A stretch of 64,000 bases of DNA, taken from positions 1 to 64,000 of the forward strand of contig JBEKPS010000003.1 of NCBI GenBank assembly GCA_049520515.1. The letters are read 5' to 3'. Both the position numbers and the translations under genes were made by a program. The stretch is from JAFAMS01 sp049520515 (GTDB taxonomy: Bacteria; Vulcanimicrobiota; Vulcanimicrobiia; Vulcanimicrobiales; Vulcanimicrobiaceae). The notes beneath the pieces are model-generated. The model was not told the origin of the DNA and did not search any database. It saw only the letters and a list, made by a program, of their open reading frames with translations. Shown here one piece after another: positions 44,037-53,125 of this stretch. Within the stretch, counting starts at the first letter, position 1. Each line of letters opens with the position of its first letter.

Positions 44037-45862
44037 GACAACGTCCATTTCTCGTCGAGGGATTGACATTGCTGGCGTTGATTGCAGCGCCGTTCGTGTT
44101 GCCGCATCTCGGATTTACGTCGACCACGATCAATCGCATCCTCGTCTGGGGTCTGTTCGGAATCGGCTTCGATATTCTGTTTGGTTTTAGCGGTTTGCTC
44201 TCGTTCGGCCAGTCGGCCTTTTTCGGGACAGGCGGCATGATCGCCGCGTACTTGCTCACCGTCATGAACCTTTCGAATGTGACCGTCGCGGTGTTCGCGG
44301 GCACGATCGTAGCGGCCATCATCGGTTATCTGGTCGGATTGCTCGCGCTCAGGCGCACCGGCATCTATTTCGCCATGATCACAGTAGCGATCGCGGAAGT
44401 TTTTTATTTTGTCGAATTCAATCCGCTTTCGCGTTTTACCGGCGGCGAGAACGGATTGCCGGGCGTGCCGCAGCCGAGTCTGTGGCTCGGCTTCACGACC
44501 ATCACGTTCGGTAACGATCGGCTAGTCTATTGGTACTTGGCGGCTTGTTATTTCATCGGCATGGTGATTGCGCTCCGCATCATACGCTCGCCGGGCGGCG
44601 CCATACTGAGCGCAATCCGCGAAAATCCCTTGCGCGCCGCCGCCGTCGGCCACAACATTCATAGCTACAAGCTCGCCGCTTTTGTTATCGCCGCGACATA
44701 CGCCGGGTTTGCGGGCGGCTTACTCGGCTTGATGCAGGGCTTCATGCCGCCCGATGCGTTTGCGTTCGACACGTCGGGGCAACTCGTGATGCAAACCGCA
44801 ATCGGGGGAACAGGCACGCTGGTCGGACCATTGGTTGGCGCGGCGGTGTGGCTCTATCTCAGCGACTTTCTCCAGACGACGCTGCATTTAGGTGCGGCGT
44901 GGAAACTGGTGCTCGGCCTCATCTTCGTGCTGCTCGTCTGGTTCTTGCGTCATGGCATCGTCGGTGCATTGGTCGATCTTTGGCGACTCGCTACATCTAC
45001 ATCGCGCAGCAAACCGCTTGAAGCCGCAAAATCAGATCCGACTCCGGTAGCGAACGCGCCAGTCGTTCAGTTTATGCCCGCAGCGCAGCGCCCGTCCTCG
45101 GACGGCAATGAGACGATCTTGAGAGCCGACGGTGTCACCAAGCGCTACGGCGGGATTCTTGCCAACGATCAAGTCGATTTCGCGGTGCGGCGCGGCGAGT
45201 TGCGCGGCATCATCGGTCCAAACGGTGCCGGCAAGTCGACGTTCTTCAAGATGTTGACCTGCGAAGTTCCGCCGACGTCCGGCGCGATTCTCTTTGAAGA
45301 ACGTGACATCACCGGATTCAATATCACGCGAGTGTGCCAGCTTGGTCTCACCAAGAGCTATCAGGTCAACCAACTGTTCAACAAACTGACGGTCCGCGAG
45401 AACATCACTGTCGCCGCGCTCTCCAAGCGCGGACCGTTCCGTCTCGATTTTCTGCGCAGCCTTCGCAGCGTGCGCGGTTTGCGGGAGCGCGTGGATGAGA
45501 CGCTGGAGTTGGTGCAGCTCACCGGCCGCGCATCGTTTCCCGTTTCGGAGCTCGCCTACGGCGAAAAACGACGCCTTGAAATCGGCTTGGCATTGGCGAC
45601 GTCGCCAAAGCTCTTGCTGCTCGACGAGCCGCTAGCGGGGATGAGCCCACGCGAGCGCATCCAGACGATCGAGCTTATGAAATCGCTCAACGCCGGCCGC
45701 ACCATGGTCGTCATCGATCACGACATGGATGCCATCTTCGAACTCGCACAAACCATCACTGTGCTCGTACGAGGCCGCGTCTTGGTCGAGGGCACTCCCG
45801 AAGAGATCAGGCGCAACAGTGCCGTGCAGGAAGCCTACCTTGGCGTCAGCGAGGCAGTGTGA
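44033..45862 (+). CDS. Fused ABC permease-ATPase (LivM-LivG in one chain)
   Basis: 609 residues from ATG 44033; a longer upstream open frame overlaps livH and is not needed. Residues about 1-315 are the LivM permease (INRILVWGLFGIGFDILFGFSGLLSFGQSAFFG, IRENPLRAAAVGHN). After a linker, residues about 362-609 are the LivG ATPase: Walker A GPNGAGKST, signature region ELAYGEKRRLEIGLALA, Walker B LLLLDEP and the H-loop VVIDHDMD. Normally these are two genes; here the linker is about 45 residues and there is no internal stop. It overlaps livF by GTGA. Confidence 0.93.
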   Translation: MRQRPFLVEGLTLLALIAAPFVLPHLGFTSTTINRILVWGLFGIGFDILFGFSGLLSFGQSAFFGTGGMIAAYLLTVMNLSNVTVAVFAGTIVAAIIGYLVGLLALRRTGIYFAMITVAIAEVFYFVEFNPLSRFTGGENGLPGVPQPSLWLGFTTITFGNDRLVYWYLAACYFIGMVIALRIIRSPGGAILSAIRENPLRAAAVGHNIHSYKLAAFVIAATYAGFAGGLLGLMQGFMPPDAFAFDTSGQLVMQTAIGGTGTLVGPLVGAAVWLYLSDFLQTTLHLGAAWKLVLGLIFVLLVWFLRHGIVGALVDLWRLATSTSRSKPLEAAKSDPTPVANAPVVQFMPAAQRPSSDGNETILRADGVTKRYGGILANDQVDFAVRRGELRGIIGPNGAGKSTFFKMLTCEVPPTSGAILFEERDITGFNITRVCQLGLTKSYQVNQLFNKLTVRENITVAALSKRGPFRLDFLRSLRSVRGLRERVDETLELVQLTGRASFPVSELAYGEKRRLEIGLALATSPKLLLLDEPLAGMSPRERIQTIELMKSLNAGRTMVVIDHDMDAIFELAQTITVLVRGRVLVEGTPEEIRRNSAVQEAYLGVSEAV

Positions 45863-46557
45863 GCCTGCTCGAAGTTAAATCACTCAACAGCTATTACGGC
45901 GACTCGCACATTTTGTTCGACGTGACGCTGCGCGTTGAAGCACACGAAGTTGTCGCACTTCTGGGTCGCAACGGTGCCGGCAAGAGCACGACGTTGAAAA
46001 GCCTGATCGGACTCGTACGCCCACGCTCCGGCTCGATCGTATTCGACGGCCAAGAGATTGCGGGCAAGCCTGCACATGCCATCGCTAAAGCGGGCATGCA
46101 GCTCGTACCCGAAGACCGGCGCATTTTCGGCGCGCTCGATGTCGAGGAGAACTTGAAGCTGGCGACCTTCAGCGCGGCGACGGCTTGGACGCTCGAACGC
46201 ATCTACGACATGTTTCCGCGTCTGGCCGAACGCCGCCGCAGCCGCGGCACCGATCTTTCGGGCGGTGAACAGCAAATGCTGTCGATCGCGCGTGCGCTGA
46301 TTCGCAGTCCGAAGCTCATCTTGCTGGATGAGCCTTTCGAGGGATTGGCTCCGGTGATCGTCCACGATCTGATTTCGATTTGCCGCAAGCTGGCGGATGA
46401 GGGACAGACGATCGTGCTGGTCGAGCAGAATCTCGCAGCGACGCTGGGCTTGGCGCACCGAGCCTACTTCCTCAATAATGGGCATGTCGTGCACGAGGGG
46501 CCGGCCAGCGAAATAAAAGCGGACCCTGAATTCCTCCAGAAGCACCTCGGCGTATAG
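45859..46557 (+). CDS. livF: Branched-chain amino acid ABC transporter ATPase LivF type
   Basis: 232 residues from GTG overlapping the previous stop. Walker A GRNGAGKSTT, the family segment VPEDRRIFGALDVEENL, signature LSGGEQQMLSIARAL, Walker B LILLDEPFEGLAP and the H-loop in VLVEQNLA. It pairs with the LivG half of the fused protein to drive uptake. It is followed 55 nt later by the TRAP binding protein gene. Confidence 0.95.
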   Translation: MSLLEVKSLNSYYGDSHILFDVTLRVEAHEVVALLGRNGAGKSTTLKSLIGLVRPRSGSIVFDGQEIAGKPAHAIAKAGMQLVPEDRRIFGALDVEENLKLATFSAATAWTLERIYDMFPRLAERRRSRGTDLSGGEQQMLSIARALIRSPKLILLDEPFEGLAPVIVHDLISICRKLADEGQTIVLVEQNLAATLGLAHRAYFLNNGHVVHEGPASEIKADPEFLQKHLGV

Positions 46558-46612
46558 CGCAGCAGGCGCCCAGGCGTCCGATTCTGTACAGAGTGGAAAA
46601 AGAGGGAGTTCT

Positions 46613-47617
46613 ATGACCCACACCAGACGCACGTTTGCCGCCGGAGCCGCTGCAACGTTCGCTTCAATCGGCGTTGTGCGCTCGAGCGCGAGCGCAGCCC
46701 AATTTTCATATAAGTACGCGAGCAACGTCGACGTCTCGCACCCGCTCAACGTCCGCATGGTCGAGATGTGGAAGGCGGTCAAAGACGAGACGAACGGCCG
46801 TCTCGAGGTTCAGAACTTTCCGAACAATCAGCTGGGCGGCGATACCGCGATGCTCACGCAGCTGCGCTCAGGTGCGTTGCAGTTCTTCACGTTGGACGGC
46901 GGCATCTTGCAGTCCGTCGTCGACGTTGCGGCAATTCAGGGCGTTGGTTTTGCGTTCCACAACTCAGCCGACGCGTTTCGCGCGATGGACGGAGCGCTCG
47001 GTGATTACGTCCGCAGCGAGATCAAGGCCAAAGGCATCTGGGCGTTCGATCGGATGTGGGACAACGGGATGCGCGACATCACGTCGAGCAAAGGCCCGAT
47101 TCGTACCGCCGACGATCTCGTCAACTTCAAGATTCGCACGCCGGCCGGAAAGCTATGGGTCGACCTATTCAAAGCGCTCGGCGCGTCGCCGACTCCGCTC
47201 AATTTCAGCGAAGTCTACACGTCGCTGCAGACGCACGTGATCGACGGTCAAGAGAATCCGCCGGCGATTCTGCAAACGGCGCGGCTGTACGAAGTCCAGA
47301 AATATCTGAGCATCACGAATCACATGTGGTCTGCCTTCCACTTGCTTGCAAATATGGATGCGTGGAATGCGCTTCCGCCCGACATCCAAGCCGTCGTGAC
47401 GCGTAACCAACGCAAGTACGCTCCGCTCCAACGGCGCGACGTTCAATTGCTCAACGACACGCTGATCGACAAGCTGCACCGGGAAAACATGGCCGTCAAC
47501 TATGCGGACGTTTCGACGTTCCGCGCTAAGCTTGGCGGGTTCTATCACCAATACCACACCGAATTCGGCGACACCGCATGGAGTTTGCTCGAACGATACA
47601 GCGGTAAGCTCGGCTAG
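46613..47617 (+). CDS. dctP: TRAP transporter solute-binding protein DctP type
   Basis: 334 residues, GGGAG ribosome site upstream. A twin-arginine-like export signal (HTRRTFAAGAAATFASIG) precedes the DctP fold: YKYASNVDVSHPLNVRMVEM, NFPNNQLGGDTAMLTQLRSGALQF, FKIRTPAGKLWVDLFKALGASPTPLNFSEVYTSLQTHVIDGQENP. The conserved Arg of the RTPAG-type motif contacts a solute carboxylate in this family, so an organic acid ligand is likely. The stop codon abuts the GTG of the membrane subunit. Confidence 0.93.
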   Translation: MTHTRRTFAAGAAATFASIGVVRSSASAAQFSYKYASNVDVSHPLNVRMVEMWKAVKDETNGRLEVQNFPNNQLGGDTAMLTQLRSGALQFFTLDGGILQSVVDVAAIQGVGFAFHNSADAFRAMDGALGDYVRSEIKAKGIWAFDRMWDNGMRDITSSKGPIRTADDLVNFKIRTPAGKLWVDLFKALGASPTPLNFSEVYTSLQTHVIDGQENPPAILQTARLYEVQKYLSITNHMWSAFHLLANMDAWNALPPDIQAVVTRNQRKYAPLQRRDVQLLNDTLIDKLHRENMAVNYADVSTFRAKLGGFYHQYHTEFGDTAWSLLERYSGKLG

Positions 47618-49525
47618 GTGGCCGATACCGCGGACCCGACCGTTTCGTTCGAAGCCGTCGAAGGGATCGTCCCGACCGTAAGCGGTTTGTGGCGGCCCTG
47701 GACCGTCGCGATCGATCGCGCGATCGGCATGATCCTCGAACCGGTCACATCCGTGATCCTCGTCGTCGAAGTTGCTATCTTGGCGAGCGGCGTCTTCTCG
47801 CGTTACGTCCTGCACAACGCGATCGTCTGGACCGACGAGCTCGCCACGATTCTTTTCTTGTGGCTGGCGATGCTGGGTGCGGTTATCGCATACCGGCGCG
47901 GAGAGCACATGCGCCTCACGGCGCTTTACCGGCGACGTCCTCGCCGAAATCAACAGGTTTTCGATGCGATCACGGCCGTCGTCGTCGCGTTGTTCGCAAT
48001 CGAACTGATGCCGTCGAGCTACTCGTTCATCGTTCAGGAAACTATTGATCTCACGCCGGCCCTGAATATTCCGCGATCCTACGTCGTTTCGGCGATCACC
48101 GTCAGTTTGATTTTGATGCTGATCATTGCGATCATGCGTTTGATCGATTCCGATTGGCGAGTCGCGGGGCCGGTCGTTGGTAGCGCGATCGTTATTTCCG
48201 CAGCGGCCGTCTTGCTCCACGGCTTCTTGGTCCCGCTCGGCAATCTCAACTTATTGCTGTTCTTTGTGGTGCTGGTGGGCGCGCTGATCGCGATCGGCGT
48301 TCCGATCGCCTTCACGTTCGGGTTTGCAACGCTGAGTTATCTCGCACTGACGACGACCGTTCCGCTGAACACCGTGGTCGGTCGCATGGACGAGGGCGTC
48401 TCGAATCTCGTCCTCTTGGCGGTCCCGCTGTTCGTGCTGCTCGGACTCTTGATGGAAGTCTCGGGCATCGCAAAACGTCTCGTCGATGCGATCGCGGCTT
48501 TGATCGGCCACGTCCGCGGAGGCCTCGGGATCGTGTTGCTCGGCGCGATGTATCTCGTTAGCGGTATTTCAGGCTCGAAGGCCGCCGACATGGCGGCCAT
48601 CGCGCCGGTGCTCTTTCCCGAGATGGAGCGGCGCGGCCAAAAGCGCGCGGAAATGATCTCACTGCTCTCGGCATCGGGCGCGATGTCGGAAACGATCCCG
48701 CCGAGTCTGGTCTTGATCATCATCGGTTCCGTGACCGGCGTTTCGATCGCGGCGCTGTTCACGGCGGGTCTATTGCCCGCCGCTATTCTCGCGCTTGCGC
48801 TGGTTTTCGTCGTGGTGTGGCGCTCGAAAGACGATAAGGTCGAGCTTGCGAAGCGTCCCACGCTGGGATTCATCGTTAAGGCGTTCATCGTCGCGATCCC
48901 CGGTCTTTTGCTGCCGCTGGTCATTCGATTCTTCGTGCTCGACGGCATCGCAACCGCGACTGAAGTGAGTACGGTCGGAATCGTCTACACGATTTTGATC
49001 GGCATCTTCGTTTATCGCGAGTTCCCAATCAGACGGATCTATCCGATCCTGCGCGAGACGACTGCGCTGACCGGCGCGATCCTGTTGATCATCGCGACCG
49101 CGACGTCGATGGGCTGGTCGCTGACGCAATCCGGCTTCGCGCAACAGCTCGCGACCTCACTCGCGGCCGCACCGGGCGGCAAAGTCGGATTCATCGCGAT
49201 GTCGATCGTCGTGTTCATCGTTCTCGGCTCGGTGCTCGAGGGTATACCTGCGATGGTGTTGTTCGGGCCGCTGCTCTTCCCGATCGCGCAGCAATTTCAC
49301 GTACGCGACGTGCACTATGCGATCATCGCGATCATCGCGATGGGCATCGGTTTGTTCGCGCCGCCGCTCGGCGTTGGGTACTATGGCGCATGCGCGATCG
49401 GCAAAGCGTCACCCGACGAGGCTGCGATACGCGTTATCCCGTATTTGGGTGCCGTCTTGATCGGTCTCATCGTCATCGCGTACGTCCCGTGGTTCTCGGT
49501 CGGATTTTTACCCCCCGCACGCTAA
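47618..49525 (+). CDS. dctM: TRAP transporter fused small and large membrane subunits (DctQ-DctM)
   Basis: 635 residues from GTG immediately after the dctP stop. Residues about 20-180 are DctQ (four membrane segments, VFSRYVLHNAIVWTDELATILFLWLAMLGAVIAYRRGEHM). Residues about 205-635 are DctM, with about twelve segments and motifs GIPIAFTFGFA, LAVPLFVLLGLLMEVSGIAKRL, GISGSKAADMAAIAPVLFPEM and GLFAPPLGVGYYGACAIG. It couples solute uptake to a cation gradient. QM fusion is known in the family. Confidence 0.94.
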   Translation: MADTADPTVSFEAVEGIVPTVSGLWRPWTVAIDRAIGMILEPVTSVILVVEVAILASGVFSRYVLHNAIVWTDELATILFLWLAMLGAVIAYRRGEHMRLTALYRRRPRRNQQVFDAITAVVVALFAIELMPSSYSFIVQETIDLTPALNIPRSYVVSAITVSLILMLIIAIMRLIDSDWRVAGPVVGSAIVISAAAVLLHGFLVPLGNLNLLLFFVVLVGALIAIGVPIAFTFGFATLSYLALTTTVPLNTVVGRMDEGVSNLVLLAVPLFVLLGLLMEVSGIAKRLVDAIAALIGHVRGGLGIVLLGAMYLVSGISGSKAADMAAIAPVLFPEMERRGQKRAEMISLLSASGAMSETIPPSLVLIIIGSVTGVSIAALFTAGLLPAAILALALVFVVVWRSKDDKVELAKRPTLGFIVKAFIVAIPGLLLPLVIRFFVLDGIATATEVSTVGIVYTILIGIFVYREFPIRRIYPILRETTALTGAILLIIATATSMGWSLTQSGFAQQLATSLAAAPGGKVGFIAMSIVVFIVLGSVLEGIPAMVLFGPLLFPIAQQFHVRDVHYAIIAIIAMGIGLFAPPLGVGYYGACAIGKASPDEAAIRVIPYLGAVLIGLIVIAYVPWFSVGFLPPAR

Positions 49526-49992
49526 GCGCGATCGCCGCCCTCGTCGCCTTTTGCGGAATGGTCGCAGGTTGTTCGCCGCACGTCGAGCCGCTCGCGAGGC
49601 CGACGCGCGTCGAGTCGTTTTGTCCCACGCATCCCGTCCACGAGTATCCGAAAACGACCTCGATGGGCAGCATCATGACTTCCGTCTACGATTCGCTTCC
49701 GACCGGGTCGAACGTGCCGACGCTCGCAAAGTACCGGGCAGATTTAAGAACGTCCGAGGGCGCGATTGAGTACTACGATCGTTTGCGTCTGCTCAAGCCC
49801 GGCCTGGCGAAGCAGCTCGGTTCGAGCGACGACTATGTCGTTGCGCGTGAGGTGATCTTCAACAACGACATCGTCTCCGATAGCGAGCGCTACATCTACA
49901 TGGAAGTGCTCGACCACGGTGTCTACCGCTGGCAAGCCTTACGCGCACCCGACATACAGAATGTTTGCAGTCAGGGGCAACGCTTGATGTAG
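49489..49992 (+). CDS. Putative lipoprotein, 167 residues
   Basis: GTG 49489 lies inside the 3' end of the TRAP gene (37-nt overlap) and is the nearest in-frame start. It gives a signal peptide ending FCGMVAGC with the lipidated Cys. The mature part (VESFCPTHPVHEYPKTTSMGSIMTSVYD ... IYMEVLDHGVYRWQAL) has no recognised domain. Probably co-transcribed with the transporter. Confidence 0.6.
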   Translation: MVLGRIFTPRTLSAIAALVAFCGMVAGCSPHVEPLARPTRVESFCPTHPVHEYPKTTSMGSIMTSVYDSLPTGSNVPTLAKYRADLRTSEGAIEYYDRLRLLKPGLAKQLGSSDDYVVAREVIFNNDIVSDSERYIYMEVLDHGVYRWQALRAPDIQNVCSQGQRLM

Positions 49993-49997
49993 CCGCG

Positions 49998-50267
49998 CTA
50001 GCGGTTGTACATATAGGCGCGAATCGTCGTGCCCAAGAGCGACTCCACCAGCAAGCCCGCGACGACCGCGATCAGCTCCAAGATCGTGAACTCGTGCTGC
50101 ATGTCGAGCAACGTCACGCTCAGCATCAATGCCGCGCCGGCGATGAGAATGACGAGTCCGAGCACAAAATGCCACGCGCCGCGCCACGTGATTTTCCCGA
50201 GGTCGCGGAGCAGCCGCATCGGCGGACGCGTTCCGACGTTCCAAATAATGAACGCCATCGCGTGCAA
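49998..50267 (-). CDS. Small membrane protein downstream of sufU (start uncertain)
   Basis: The frame is open from 50399, overlapping sufU, but the first plausible starts outside it are TTG 50267 and ATG 50258 (86 residues). A hydrophobic segment lies upstream of these starts, so translation from within sufU is also possible. Two clear membrane helices: WHFVLGLVILIAGAALMLSVTLL and ILELIAVVAGLLVESLLG. No family recognised. Position suggests it is the last gene of the suf transcript. Confidence 0.5.
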   Translation of the reverse strand: MHAMAFIIWNVGTRPPMRLLRDLGKITWRGAWHFVLGLVILIAGAALMLSVTLLDMQHEFTILELIAVVAGLLVESLLGTTIRAYMYNR

Positions 50268-50317
50268 GAGGATTGCGGCGAAGACGAATGGCGCGATGCG
50301 GAACAGAAACGGATCGA

Positions 50318-50716
50318 CTACGACGCGTCCTCGTCGGGCCAGCCGGCAATCTCGCCGAGCGCGGCGGAGCGAGCGACCTTGAGGCCGAGCGTCGCGCACT
50401 TCATGCGTGCCGGGCTGATTCCGATGCCGACGTTGTCGAGCACGACTTGTGTGCCGAGCTTGGCGACGTCCTCAACGTGCATGCCTTTGATCGTATCGGT
50501 CAGCATCGACGCCGACGCCTGGCTGATTGCGCACCCGCGGCCTGAAAAGCGAACGTCCTCGACAATCCCCTCGGGATTCACTTTCAAATCAAAGCGAATC
50601 TTGTCGCCGCACAGCGGATTGAGATCCTCGAAGGTAGCGGTTGCGTCCTCGAGCTGCCCGAAATTGTGTGGCTCTCGATAATGCTCGAGAATGTAGCCTT
50701 TATAAAAGTCGTCCAT
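50318..50716 (-). CDS. sufU: SufU-type iron-sulfur scaffold / zinc-dependent sulfurtransferase
   Basis: 132 residues from ATG 50716, 1 nt after the sufS stop. It carries the three SufU/NifU cysteines in NPLCGDKI, SGRGCAIS and RMKCATLG, and the N-terminal YKGYILEHYREPHNFG typical of the family. SufU accepts persulfide sulfur from SufS for Fe-S assembly. It replaces SufE, as in Firmicutes-type systems. Order sufC-D-S-U on minus. Confidence 0.94.
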   Translation of the reverse strand: MDDFYKGYILEHYREPHNFGQLEDATATFEDLNPLCGDKIRFDLKVNPEGIVEDVRFSGRGCAISQASASMLTDTIKGMHVEDVAKLGTQVVLDNVGIGISPARMKCATLGLKVARSAALGEIAGWPDEDAS

Positions 50717-50717
50717 G

Positions 50718-51977
50718 CTAGCTTGGAAGCTTAAAGATGTCGCTGGCTTTCTGCAGCGCTGTGACCAGCGCGTCGACGTCGGCTTCCGTATTGTAGACAT
50801 AGAACGACGCACGCGCGGTTGCCGGCCAGCCCATCTTATCCATGAGCGGCATCGTGCAGTGATGTCCCGCGCGAACGCAGACACCGTCGGTGTCGAGAAT
50901 CGAGGCCACGTCGTGCGCGTGCACGTCGCCAAGGTTAAAGGAGATGACGCCCGCACGGTTGTTTGCCGGCAGTGGACCGTAGACGACGAGACCACGGCGC
51001 GTGAGTTCTTGCAAGCGCTCGAGGGCATACGCCGTCAGCGAGATCTCGTGCTCGCGCACCCAATCCATGCCGATCTCGCTTAAGTAATCGACCGCAGCGC
51101 CCAGGCCGATCGCGTCGGCCACGTTACTCGTCCCGGCTTCGAACTTCCAAGGAATCTCGTTATATTCGGTGTGACGGTACTCGACACGCTTGATCATATC
51201 GCCGCCCGTGAGGAATGGCGGCATGGCTTCGAGCAGCTCGCGCTTCCCGTAGAGAAAACCGATTCCGGTCGGACCCAGCATTTTGTGTCCGCTCGCAGCC
51301 AGAAAGTCGACGTCGAGTTTGCGCACGTCGACGCGCATGTGCGGGACGCTTTGCGCGGCGTCGACGAGAACGCGCGCGCCGGCTGCATGCGCGCGTTGTG
51401 TCAGCATCTCGAGCGGCGCGATCGTACCGAGCGTATTGCTGATGTGCGATAGTGCGAGCAGTTTTACGCCCTCGAGAAGACGGTCGAGATCGTCAAGGAC
51501 GTGCACTCCGTTTGCGTCGACCGGAATAAAGCGCAGCTCGGCGCCGGTGCGATCGGCGAGCAGCTGCCAGGGGACCAGATTACTATGATGCTCGACCTGC
51601 GTTGTGAGGATCGCGTCGCTGGCGTGCAGATTCTGGAGGCCCCATGTGTACGCGACAAGGTTGATCGATTCGGTTGAGTTGCGCGTCCAAATAACTTCCG
51701 CGTCCTCGGCCGCATTGATGAAACGCGCCACTTTCGTGCGAGCTTCTTCGAAGGCAGCCGTCGCGCGCTCTGCGATCTCGTAGACGCCGCGATGGATGTT
51801 GGCGTTATATTCGCTGTAATATTTGACGAGCGCGTCGATGACGGCTTGCGGCTTTTGCGAGGTCGCGGCCGAATCCAAGTAGACGAGGCGCTTGCCGCGC
51901 GACGTCGGCTTGTGCAGGATTGGAAAATCCCGCAGGATCCGCTCTTGGACGGTATCAGGGCGAACCGTCGTCGTCAC
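50718..51977 (-). CDS. sufS: Cysteine desulfurase SufS
   Basis: 419 residues. PLP-binding Lys in LAASGHKMLGPTG, catalytic Cys in VRAGHHCTMPLMD, and group II features (NIHRGVYEIAERATAAFEEARTKVARFI). It releases sulfur from cysteine and hands it to SufU. Its start overlaps the sufD stop by 4 nt. Confidence 0.95.
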   Translation of the reverse strand: MTTTVRPDTVQERILRDFPILHKPTSRGKRLVYLDSAATSQKPQAVIDALVKYYSEYNANIHRGVYEIAERATAAFEEARTKVARFINAAEDAEVIWTRNSTESINLVAYTWGLQNLHASDAILTTQVEHHSNLVPWQLLADRTGAELRFIPVDANGVHVLDDLDRLLEGVKLLALSHISNTLGTIAPLEMLTQRAHAAGARVLVDAAQSVPHMRVDVRKLDVDFLAASGHKMLGPTGIGFLYGKRELLEAMPPFLTGGDMIKRVEYRHTEYNEIPWKFEAGTSNVADAIGLGAAVDYLSEIGMDWVREHEISLTAYALERLQELTRRGLVVYGPLPANNRAGVISFNLGDVHAHDVASILDTDGVCVRAGHHCTMPLMDKMGWPATARASFYVYNTEADVDALVTALQKASDIFKLPS

Positions 51978-53125
51978 GCGATCTTGCCCGCGAGGGCGCC
52001 GCGTAATTCCTCACGCAAGCGTTCAGTTGGAAACCGTACGAGGGCCGGCTCGAAGAAACCGAGTGCAATCATACGTTCTGCTTCGTGCCGGTCGATGCCG
52101 CGGCTCATCGCGTAGAAAAGCTCCTCGTCGTCGATCGCACCGATCGTCGCGCCGTGAAACGCCTTGACGTCATTGGCGCCGATCTCGAGTGCCGGAATGC
52201 TGTCGATGTGCGAGTCTTTCGAGAGGAGCAGCGCGTCATCACGCAGCGTCGCATCGACGCCGTGCGCAGACGGACGAATGCGAATGTTGCCGATGAAACG
52301 GGCCTGACCGCCGTCGATTGCCGCACTCTTGAAGATCGTCTCAGATTGTGTTTTGCCGGCCGGATGATCGGCCTCGGATTGCAGGTCGACGTGTTGACCC
52401 TTGTTGGGGAAGAAGAATCCCGCGATCGTCGTTCGCGCGCCGGCTTCGAGGGTCGTCGATTTTACGTCGCCGATCGAGACGCCGGCGCCCAGTTCCGCAA
52501 GTGCCCAATTCAGCTCGGCATCGCGACCGACGTTTCCGCGACGACTCCAGAACACGCGAACGCTTGCCGGCAGATCTTGTACCGCCGAGTAGGTTATGGA
52601 CGCGTGCTCGAGTGCAACGATCTCGACGATCTCGCTGACAAGCTCGAGATCGGGTGCCGCTTCGTAGCGCGTGATGATCGTGGCCCGCGAACCTTCGGAT
52701 GCGGCGACGAGCACGTATGGAAACGCGGCCGGTCCTTCCAAGCGCTGCGTGACGACGATTGGTTCTTCGATGACGACGCCCTTGGGCAAGAAGATGAATG
52801 CGCCGTTTTCGCGGCGTGCCGCATTGAGCGCCGTAAAGCGTCCGCTCCGCCAATCGACGGCGTTGCCTTCGGTAGCGGTGATGACCGCTTCGTGTTCGCG
52901 CGAGGCGCTGCCTAGATCGGTTGCGATGACCCCTTTGCGTTTGGCTTCATCAGAGAGCGCGAAGCGCGACGTGACAGTTCCAGGCTCGACCTCCTCGAGC
53001 GCGAGCTTGGTGAGATCGATCTTCCAATAGCGTCCCGGCACTGGCCCCGGCGGAGGCAACGTGCGCGCAAGTGCGAGCGCTTCATCGCGTCCAGCACGCG
53101 ACGGTACGACGCTAAGCTGCGCCAC
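51974..53125 (-). CDS. sufD: SufD-type Fe-S cluster assembly protein
   Basis: 383 residues if it starts at GTG 53125 (GAGG 9 nt upstream); ATG 53140 is an alternative. The C-terminal beta-helix domain is typical: GDVKSTTLEAGARTTIAGFF, HVDLQSEADHPAGKTQSETIFKSA, SHIDSIPALEIGANDVKAFHGATIGAIDDEELFYAMSRGI (family motif with HGA and D-E-x-x-F-Y-x-x-S-R-G). It acts with SufC; no separate sufB is present in the window, although most Suf systems have both. It overlaps sufC by 14 nt. Confidence 0.92.
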   Translation of the reverse strand: MAQLSVVPSRAGRDEALALARTLPPPGPVPGRYWKIDLTKLALEEVEPGTVTSRFALSDEAKRKGVIATDLGSASREHEAVITATEGNAVDWRSGRFTALNAARRENGAFIFLPKGVVIEEPIVVTQRLEGPAAFPYVLVAASEGSRATIITRYEAAPDLELVSEIVEIVALEHASITYSAVQDLPASVRVFWSRRGNVGRDAELNWALAELGAGVSIGDVKSTTLEAGARTTIAGFFFPNKGQHVDLQSEADHPAGKTQSETIFKSAAIDGGQARFIGNIRIRPSAHGVDATLRDDALLLSKDSHIDSIPALEIGANDVKAFHGATIGAIDDEELFYAMSRGIDRHEAERMIALGFFEPALVRFPTERLREELRGALAGKIA

